DNA of 64,000 nucleotides from Rotaria sp. Silwood1 (lineage: Eukaryota > Rotifera > Eurotatoria > Philodinida > Philodinidae). Position numbers and translations under genes: made by a program. The notes beneath the pieces are model-generated. The model ran no database searches. It was not told where the DNA came from and worked only from the letters and a program-made list of their open reading frames with translations. Shown piece after piece: positions 11,777 to 23,200 of the stretch (position 1 is the stretch's first letter; each line of letters opens with the position of its first letter). The DNA lies in assembly GCA_905250075.1 (NCBI GenBank), contig CAJNOP010000026.1, positions 503,193-567,192 on the forward strand, read 5' to 3'.

Positions 11777-14700
11777 ACACTTGGTATTATTTTTTTGTAT
11801 TTTTTATTTTTTGAACATCATATCATATTTTTTTTAATAAACATGACAATTTTTCATTTTCTGTTAATATTCATAATAGGAAATAAAGAGATATTGACCA
11901 GTTGAATGTCACAACTAATAAAAATAATTTATTACGATATAAAGAATAAATATTGAAAAAAAAAAAAAAACTTTTCACTTTTCCTATTTTTTGTCTTGAT
12001 ACGAAAAGTAGAGACCTGCATCAGAGTCATTTTTAGGTAGTGGTCAAAATTCTCTAAATTGCCTATGATCATATTACGTTCAATACTACGAGTGTTTTCA
12101 AATGATGAGTTTCATCCTTTGATATTCATTGAACAAACTGATGTATTTTGGAAGCTTGATTTACGACACCTCATGAGTGTAGATCTTCAAAAGACATTAG
12201 TCGAATTCTGAAAACATACTCCTTTGTATAGTAAGTATCAGAGAAAAAAACTTACAGTTCAAAAAATTTATTCTGTTAAATCTGTTTTATTGATAATATT
12301 TAGTTGACTACATTTTTTTTTCTTTTTTCTATAATATTCTTCATATATTATACATACCTTTGAGAAATATTAATAAAAAGCAATATTTCATTTCATTGTT
12401 TTCTCTATGAAAGTACAATATGAAATTATAATGGCCAACAGAAGTTTAGAAAAACTATATTTTCAGATTTTCTTCTCTATAGTATTAGCTAGAGCAGAAA
12501 TCTGAAAAACACATTTATGTAACTGAAAAAGAGTCTCTATTAGGATTAGTAGACCCGAAGACTTCAGTAAAATTGTTTGGATGAGAGTCTGTGAAAAATT
12601 AGCTTTCTACCTTCCATTCGAAGCTTTTAGAGAAACATTTTTGTTTGATAGAGCAAATGTTCTTGACCAAGATGAGATGTCTTCGACCTATCGATGAGCT
12701 TCTCCTATCAAACTGCATCCACTTTATAAAAGACTCTAAAACATCAATCATGGCAAAACCATTGAAATTTTTCAATAAAAAGAAGAGAAAATTGTTTCTT
12801 TTTGCCGTCTATAAATTGAATGCAGATCAATGAAGGAAAGATATGAAGAGATCGGAGATACTTGACTTTGTTCCGCAGATCTTCATTCAAGCAGCTTTGT
12901 TGAAGTCTTTGAACCTACCATTCCTAATAAAGAATCCTTTCAGTTAAACATCTGTTTTCTTTTTAGATTCCTACTAACTATTGACATTGAGAAGAAAACT
13001 TAAAAAAAACAACTGCTCTAAACGTATGTCTGCTACTCTTTATTATTTCTATTAGTTGATTCATACTGTGATAGAACACTTGATCTTTATACAAGCTTCA
13101 TATAAGTATGTATATGTTATTATTAAATCATACTGAGATTAATTTATCAAAAGACGAGTTTGTTAGATTATGATATAACATGACAATTAATCAAATGTAT
13201 AGCCTTACAAAAAATGATTTTGACAAGAATAATTTTATTTGACTCATATTTTACAAATATATTTAATGATGTTGTAAATTTGATTGACATCCAAAAATAA
13301 TCTATAATCTTCCTTGCTTCTTTTGTCGGATTTCTAGATCGATAATTGATTTATTACATTGCTTTTTTACACTCTCGATCGTCTTAGAATGGATAAAAAA
13401 AGAAAAATAATGATTAATCAAATAATGTCAAAGTTAGGTCAAGTGAGAACGTGTTTTACAATTGTTGTTTTTGTTCTCTGTAGAAAATAAATCTTTTAAT
13501 ATGAAAGTAAAATCTATCTGATTGATATTTATTCAAAACAATAGAATGATTATTCAAGATCAAATTAATCAGTATAGAAAAAAAAAAAACTTTCTAACAA
13601 TTATTATTTATGTTCTTCAAATAATTAGAAAAATCTTATGAGACAATAAATAAATTCTTTTCTATAGAAATGGTTCAATGAGTTACTTTTTTTATGCATT
13701 TAACAAGCAACTATATTAAGCATTTGTTGTTCTTCACTTGAAAAAGTCTAATAAAAGGAATCTAGGAATGTAAAGTACTTAATCATGTAAAAACATAAGG
13801 TTTCAAGTTATTCGAGAATTTCAACAACTGTTGTGTTCTTTTATTCTTTTTTTTTTCTTATTATAGAATTTATAATATGTAGAGTAAAATGTTTTGCTAT
13901 TTCTTTCTTTCATGTTAACATAATTAACTATCTTAAGTGATACCTGAGCTGATTGTATATTTATTATCAGTCGACTGATTCTTTTTTTTCTTCAGCGAGC
14001 ATGCTGTCAACATTTTCTTTTGATCTTTTTTTAGTGAACATTTAGAAAAAAAAACCTTTTGTTATCATTTTTCTTTTGATAAAAAATAAATAAAAATAAT
14101 ATTGAGATTCATAAGAATAATTTATTATTTATATATTAGTTTTTTTGTTTCATGTCATCGCGAAAGAAGTTTAGCTATCAATAATCTTTTGATTAGAAAA
14201 AATAAATAAAAAAAGTATCAATGTCAAGCATTAGTAACGTATTTATAAGTCGAGGTATAGAGATGATTATATTCATCACAAAATGTTACTCTCTTCTTTC
14301 TTTTATTTTTTTAATTTTTTCCCTTTCTTTTTAACATCCAACCCTCGATATTAAAGAAGCATACCTCGAACACATCTTAATCATCGTTTCTTTCTTTTTT
14401 ATCATTTGGCGTTTGTAGTATTCTTCTAACAATGTCAGTAAAGATGAGTACTGTGTACTACAAGCCATCATCATCATTATCATCATCATTATTGCTCTCA
14501 TTTTTTTCTCTTTAGATGCGAGTGTACTTCATTCTTCTATCGTTTTTCTTCTCGGTCTCTCTTGCTCTCCCTGGTCTATTTTTTTCATTTTTTTAATGTG
14601 TGCGCTCGGGAAATTATGTCATTGGAATGCATATAGTACAAAGCAAAAAAGTACGTTCACATGCAAACACATGTGGTTCGAAAAAAAAAAACAAGACACA

Positions 14701-17234
14701 TGATCCTGTTGTTGCCAATCGTTCCTTATATCAAGTGAATAGCAATATTTTTTTTTTTTATTCATTGAAGATCTTCATTTATTATGATTATTACTGTTGA
14801 AAAACAAAGAAATAAATGAACAAAGGTTAACAAAAAAAAACCTTGTATACAATTAATAAGTATGAATAACGGTTGTATATTAATATTGCTTGACTGAGTT
14901 CTGTTTCCTTTTTCACAAAAAAAAGTAACCTTTCGATTCTAATTATTATCATGCGTACTCAAATTATGTTGAGACATATATTGACGTCATTGAATAATAA
15001 ACCCTACTGTTATCATTCATTGGTAAAAAAAAAATGAGCTTTTTTTTTACGAGTTATTTGCCTTTTGTTTCTTCTACGTGCGTTCTCTAAATACAACTGA
15101 TCATCTATACGAAAACATATAATGTAGTCGAGACGATGACAATAATATTAATGTAAAAAAAATTAGTATTTTTTTCCTTCCCTTATTTATTACAGCACAC
15201 ACACACACACATATATATACATCCATATAATACATGCCTGTCAATATAAGTCAATTTTTTTTACATAGTAAGTAAGGAAACAATTTTAATTAAAAAAGAA
15301 AAAAAACGACAATAACAACATATTTTTGTTTTCTTTTTGAAAATTTAACACAATAAATGTTAATAAAAAGAAATTTTTTTATTGAATATTGTGTTAATAG
15401 ATTTTTCTTTTTTTTCCCGTTTCCTGCATGTTTATCCGATTAGGAAGTTGAGAATAGAAAACAGAAAAAGATTTCATTTAAGAAATTTGACTTTTTTTAA
15501 TTAGATTTTCTCTTGTCATTTGCAGTTGTTGTATCAGAAAATGTCAATACAAAACATATATATATTATATATATCATATATATATTTACATACTTCTTTA
15601 TCCATCTTTCAAACATAGAAGTGTTCCGAGAGAAAAGAGTCTGCCATAGACGTCTGAGTATTAGACATCAACAAAAATCTAAGTAAATACTCATCATCAT
15701 CGTCTAACACATATATTGTAAATGTGCATACTTTCATAGTTTCAAGGGTATCAGAGAGAAAGAAAAAGCAATTGAAACGATCTCAATAATCAAGACTTAT
15801 TTGTTTAGCTTTTTTTCTGTTATATACAAGTTTGTATATCTTGTTTTTCCTTTTAAAACTTATTCTATTACATGTGTCACAAGCATATTTTCTGTTCGCT
15901 TAAATTATTAACACCCAGTTTTCCGACGATGATATATGAAAAAGTATATCGACATCCTTTATGTCATATATATATATGTATATATGAGACAAATACATAT
16001 TCTAAAGTCAATGATTTTTACGCAGGTAAGATTATTTATTTTTTTGTTAAGTATAGTTAAATGAAATACAGATAAATAGGCGACTGCTCTGCTTGATCTG
16101 TTTAATTCTATGAACTCTCGTCTATTAGATAGATATAGACAATGACAGGATGGGAAATAAAGAAAAGAGAGAAACCAAGGACGATTTACACACAATAACA
16201 ACGCTTTTACTAATATTACTACACGTCCATAACTAACAGAACTACAACGAGCTCGATCAAATAATCATAATCGCATTCTTCTTCTGTCTTCTCCTTTTTC
16301 TCTTTTACTGTTTTTTCTCTAGCATCGTCATCATCAGCCTAAAAAGTCGTTGGCATCGCTGTCATCGTCGTTGCGGCTGAGGTGCATTCAGTAAGGCAAG
16401 AAATCAACCATAGTCGCATCAGAGAGAAAAAAAAGAGAAAAAAAAAAGAAGCACAAAAAAACAACCGTCAAGAGTCTGGCCGAATGGTGATAATCAAAAA
16501 ATGTATGCCCACGTCTCCGAAAACAAGAATGCGCCTATACATATCTTTCGTCTCATTGTCTATTAACTATTTATCATCAATTAAAAACAAAAGAATAGGA
16601 TATATTCATGTTATGACAAGCTCGATGAATGACATTACCTTTCGTAAATCGGTCTGTATATCTTTTAATAGAAATTTGAGATAGAAAAAACTAAATAATT
16701 GTTTTCTTTAATTTCACACATGAAGTCATCAAGATCAGCGAGTGATCAATATAGACACAACAACAACAGAATGAAAAAGAAAAGAAGGAAACTAATTGCT
16801 AAATAAGATCTAAATTGAAAACAAGACTGTAAATATATATCTATATAGAGCATCGAATTCCATATTAATAGCCGAGTTGACTTGCCCTATGGTAACATCA
16901 GTAGAATATTACGAGAAGAAAAGGATTAGCATTTTTAGCACTATTACTAGTGCGTGAGCGCGCATATAGGCATCCATTTGTGTGCGTGCTCTAATAGTGA
17001 ATTTGCATGTTTTTCTCTCTAGTAGTTCTTTTTTTTCTCTCTCTCTCTAGTTGCGGCACCTCCCCGAGTCTTGCCTAATTGGAGAGTAGTTGACATATAT
17101 TCATATACATTTTGCACTTGTTGCTATTATTGTTGTTATTATTGTTGTTATCAGTTTCTTTTTAGAAAAGCAACATTAACATAACGTCGACGAGCTAGCT
17201 TATTGCTAAGCTCTTCTTTTCTATTCCATTCAGT
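11777..17234. other. Gene-free intergenic region, 5.4 kb
   Basis: AT-rich sequence between the ART stop and the Dispatched-like start. It holds a CA/TA microsatellite near 15194-15220 and many poly-T runs. A stretch near 16260-16400 and 17040-17080 is slightly less AT-rich. Open frames here are short, have no splice partners and resemble no protein I know. Nothing else is seen. Confidence 0.6.
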
Positions 17235-20200
17235 ATGCGATGGTGTGTAGTAGCCACCTTAAAGCTAAGTGAGTGGAATATATTCAATTATCCTTATATA
17301 TATAAATATATATATAATACATGTTTTAGATACGTTCGATTTTTAATCAAATATCACTTGTTCATACTTTGTTGTACGTTTATTATGACAAGTATTTGTA
17401 TTATTTTTTTCGTATATAATCGTGATCAAATACATTATAAAAATTTATTACGAGTAAACTAATTTAATTAGATGAGTTTTTTTTTTTTACAGTTTTGAAA
17501 TATTGTTGAATTAATAGGGTTTTCAAGCACATGGAACAAAGGTATCTGATGAATATCGAAAATTAATTGCACTTATACGTGAAACTCAAACAGAACATTT
17601 ATATCCACATGCCATTAATAGCAAAGTAGGTGGATTTATTTTAAAAAAAAGTAGTAGTCATTTATAAAAGTTGTTGTACTTGAATAAGACATTCGTTTTT
17701 AAAATAAACTCTAAGATAGAACAAAGTTCGATTATTATAAATGAAGAAAAGATAATAGAGATGATAAGAGAAAAAAAACTGAAAGTTAAATACAATAAAT
17801 AATTTATGAATATGTATTAGACATTTCAACCAACACCATATTCGTCTTTCAATTCACATATAAATCCTTGTTCAAAACGATTTTATGTATCTAAATGTCC
17901 TATACGTAAGTTTGAAAATATAATTCATTATTTGAGTAATTAACAAAAAAAAAAATATCTTATATTTTTTTAGTTCCTTATACAGAATTAACATTTGAAT
18001 TCAATGATAATAATACAAAATTATTCGATGATCTAAATACGTTTAAATCCGTTTGTAAACTTGAATGGAATCTACGTACTTTTTATACAAATTGTTCAAC
18101 GAATCATTCATGTTGTCAATTCATTGGACCAGGTAATAAATATAAATTAATTAGATTAGAAAAAGAAATCCTCTTCGTGAGCATTCAAGAACTTAAAATA
18201 TTTTTGGGTCAATGAATAAAAAAAACTTTAGATTCAATCGAAATAATAATAATAATAATAATAACAAAAACAACAAACAATTTGTTATTTTTTCTAGTTG
18301 AACTTCTTTTTAATGATCAATTAATATCATACGAACAATGTGATAATATAACACAAAATGATCTTGATGAATATAATCAAGAATGGCTTTTATGTAAAAC
18401 ATCATCCTCATCATGTTTAAATAGTAAACTTGAAAATTATTTAACATATATTAAATCATCATCATTAATATTTAAAATTTATATATCAATTGAAAATAAT
18501 CAAATTAAACTTCGACATCTATATGATACAATATATAATTATCGATATAAGGAAATTTTTTATTTAAAATTTCTTAATTTTGATTTTAATGATGAAGAAA
18601 TATTGTTTAATTATTATTTAGAAAAAAATGATTATTTAATTTATTTAACAATATGTCTTTATTTATTTTGTCTTGTATTATTTGTTAAAAATTTATTCTT
18701 TATATTAATTATTATTTTTCATATATTATTAACATATTTTTCTTGTTTTATTATTTATTATTATTTATTTCATTTTCCAATAACAATATTAAATTATACA
18801 AGTATAATATTATATTTATTTTTCATACTTATTGATTCATATTTATGGTATACTTGTTGGTTTATTAATAAACATAGACGTGATGATTGTACAATACAAC
18901 GTATTATTGAAAATTTGCTCACACAAACATTTTTTTATTTAATACCAAAAAATTTAACAGCTATTATTGTATTTGTTATTACATATACAAATCAAATTAT
19001 AGTATTACAATGTTTTACTGTATTTTCTTTTTTACTTATAACAATATCATTTTTTATTTCATTTATTCTTTATCCAGGTAATTGAAATCATATTTAACAT
19101 ATGAAATAAACAGTTATAATCAAAAGATGAGAAATATGTATTAATAATTGATATAGAATAAGATTGTACGAGATTTTATTATCTCAAGGTTATTATAGTA
19201 TCAATCAAAACAAAAAAATCTCAGGAGAAAATATAAACAAAATAGAATATTTGCCGACTAATTTGATTAATCCTTGGACTACAAGTAAAGTACACGCTTA
19301 ATTTCTCAATGATTCGTAAATGTGAAAAAAAGAAACGGTCCGAATGAAATCGGGTTAATAGTAAATGTGAAAAAAAGAAACGGTCCGAATGAAATCGGGT
19401 TAATAGTAAATGCAAAGCTATTTATGAAGTTTTATCTTTTATGAAGTTATTAATTTAGATGAAAAATCTAATAAAATTTGCTGAGTTGAATTAATGAACC
19501 ATTCTCTTACTGAGTTTTGGTGTTTAATAGGTTCCATTGCTTATGGTTTACTTAAATTAGTGTACATAACACTGTTTTTGTTTTGAAAACATTTAAATCG
19601 TAAAAAGATGAGATTCGCTTATGTGAATTTTTTAAATTAATTTGTTTTTATGCATTTCTAGAAAGATTTTTAAAAATATCCATTATGAATCGAATAAAAG
19701 AAACTTCTTAGATGTTAAAAAGAAACTGACTGTACTAATCTATCAAGAGATGTGAAAAACTCACTGTCATATATATATCTAGTCATTGATGATGTTTATT
19801 TTTGATTAATCTAATTTAAGATCTATTAAATAATAAACAAACTTCAAGATTTGTTCGAGTTATTACATATTATCCCTAGAGAAAACAAACTGATTTCTGA
19901 TGATAAAATTAGGAAAACTAATATTATGAATCTTTTCAGAAAATATTTGTCTAATCATTAGCAAGTTCAAAAGTGATCATATGTTTCAAGTTTAGTTCTT
20001 GAAAATTAAATTAAATAAAATAGTTTGAGTTGTTAGTATCAAAACATGATTTCGTTATATTATGATATTTGATTCATGATTAAAATTTCAAAGATTAATA
20101 GTATTCTTGACTAGTTGAAACTACTTGAAAGAATGTTCAATCTTTCATTTCACTAAAACCAATGTTTTCTATAAGTTTATTCATCTAGTATTTATCAAAT

Positions 20201-23200
20201 TTGTGTAAATTTTGTTTTATTTTTTTTTTAGTTGCATTTATATTCATTCTTCGTTATCAATCATCCATTCCAACAATTGAACATCTTTCTCATCGTTTTA
20301 TAACTAATACAACGAACTGTTTTCTTAATCGTATTGTTCCCTATCTTATCATACGATTAAAAGCATTATGGTTAATATTACTTACTATAATATCTATCTT
20401 GGCTTTTTTAATAATATTTCAATGGCCAAAATTACAATTTAATGTATGTCGTTTAACATTTGATACATTACCATTTCATTCATCATCAAATAATCAGGAA
20501 AATTCATTAAATAGCTTAGATATTGATGTAACATATTATATTGGTTCTCATTGGGAAGTACCAAATGAATCATTAATACCACTCAAGGATATTCCTATAC
20601 TTGATTACAATTCAGAAAATAAAATGACATCAAGACCTGATGGAATCGATACATTTGCATATGCTTTACAGCATAATTTATCACAATTAATACAATTTTG
20701 TTCATCATTATCACCTGAAATACATAAAAAACCATTTGTATATAAACATTATCATCGTCATATATCATCAGAAATATTTAACAATAGCTCAGTTATGAGG
20801 TAAGATTATGATTGTATTTATTGAGAAATTCTGTCCGATGTCAAAACAGATAGAGAGTACGAACAAAATTCAGAATAAAAGAATTAGAGCCAGTGGTGTA
20901 GCCAGGAATTTTTGAGTCATGGACAATTCATCAACCGAACTATTTTGAGTTACGGACAGCTAAGGGCAACCGTTATGATTTCAAAAATATCTATGGGCAA
21001 TAACTGTTCAAGCACTGCATAGCACAATAAATCCATGGGCAATAACTTTTGGAGCTATGGACAATTGCCCAATGGCCCTATCCCTGACTACGTCACTGAT
21101 CAGAGCAATAATGAAGTCTTTGAGACTATGCATGTGTTTACATGATATCAAAAGAATAAATTTATTGACTTCAATAAAACTTAGCAGGTTCTTTCATCAA
21201 TTTTAGTTCTTTTCGATTATAAAAGAAATATTCTAACAAACGTGCTTAAACATTAATTAGTAAGAACTTGTTTTTTCTTCTCAGTGTTATCTATAGTTTT
21301 CAACATAGATTGCTGATAGAACAACTTTGTCACTACAGTTAATGTAGTGTGAATGAAGAAATGTTTTCAATTAATCAATCACTTTCTCCTCAAAAGTTAT
21401 TATATTGTGCGTTATCGATTAAGTTGACTCCAAATATGATCAAAAGAAATCCTCTTGGATTTCTATATGGTGGTTTTCTAAACTAGCAAAAATTATGCTA
21501 AAATTGTTTTTGTTTCACTTATAAGACAATAATCTTTAAAATATGAATTTTAAGCGAAATAATATTATCTTGAATATTTACAGATTGAAAAGTTGATATG
21601 TATCTGTTGTATGGATATATTTTCTGCAAAAAAAAAATCATTTGAAAGAGAAAAAGGTACTGTTTTCTAAGCAATTCAATGTATTCTGTAATCTGAATAG
21701 ATCGGGAAAGTTTTTTATGGTGAAAATTACGTTAGTCTGGAAAGCCGGATTTCTATAAGATCATCATAAACAATATATCAGCAGATGTCTTATCATCATA
21801 TTCAGAATCAGCATGATCAACAGCTCACTATGTATTAGCTTTTGATGAAAAAGCGATTGATCATTTGAAAACATTTCCTCATCAAGAACAATCTTATAAA
21901 TAATTGAATATAAAGTATACTTATCATAGCTAACATCAGATCTAATAAGAGAAGACCTCCAGCTGTGAAATTGCTTTTGAGTCGAGACCATGTGTATTGT
22001 GTCGGCATCAATAAGCTATGAATATCCTGAAATGGGTTCATGCTGTTAATGGATTACTGTATCGATACTATGTTTTTTTTTACCATACTTTTAAAATGCA
22101 TCCCGTGGTTCTTATCAGGAGCACCTGGAAAACTGACGTTCGAATTTCAACTTGAAACTTTGTATAGAGACATGGTTTAATGAAAATAGTTTCAAATCTT
22201 TTAGTTTGCTTCTATTGTGATATAAGAGCATCGATTCTACTGATGTATATGAGCGATATAAAAGATACACTATTACCATAGTTGTATCTCAGGTGACAAG
22301 ATCTCAAAATATTCTGGTTAAGATTTGTCTCCGTATAAAATTTTAAGTCAAAATCCAAAAGTCAGTTTTTTCTGCTATTGCAACATCCATTTATTTAATA
22401 TAGTAAAAATTCAATATCTTCACATCAATAAGATAATATTCCAAAATCTTTGCAGACTATTTATAGCTCATTCAGATCTACATAAGGCACGTCGTTTTCT
22501 CTTAAGATTGAATGCATCTTAATTGACATAGAATGAAACATTTACGTCAAAACTAAATGAGGATGTTTTATTATTTTGTAGATTAAACTTGAATGACAGA
22601 ATAAACAATTATGAGTAGTTTTTTTTTTAATTAATTAAAAAACCACTGTTCGTTCATTTTAAATCAAATCTCGAATTAAACATAAATAAAAAGAAAAATC
22701 AATCGAATTCAATTCGTTTTTTTTTTTGGATTTTAGTACACCAACTATTTCAACTCAGGATGAAAATTTAAGTATAAATAATTTTCGTTGTTTTGGTGAT
22801 TTATCATTAATTAATTCTGATTCATCATTATTAACAAATACAAAATTTTCTTCATATATTTTATATCGTAGTAATCAAACAAATAATTGTACATTAATAT
22901 GTTCATTAAATACAACAGAAAATAGATATCAATGTATATTATGTTTAAATTCATTATATTATTTAACAAATAAATATAATGATTTATTTTTAATAAGAAA
23001 TGGTTTAAGATTTATAAATGATGGTCAAAATCCACGTTATTTATTTCAAACAATAAATTATAAATGGTTATTAAAAACAAATTTAAATAATTTTATTGAA
23101 TGGCAATTCTTAATTGAAAATTTAAAAAAAAATTCTATTACAAAATTTTATTCAAAAATTTTTACACATATGTCTTTTTGGTGGACAAGTGAAATATTTT

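Noticed and set aside
15194-15225. CA/TA microsatellite considered as Z-DNA or regulatory site
   Set aside because: Too short and too common in such DNA to support a functional claim.
16382-16684. 100-codon plus-strand open frame, Lys-rich start
   Set aside because: Low-complexity composition, no homology and no splice context.
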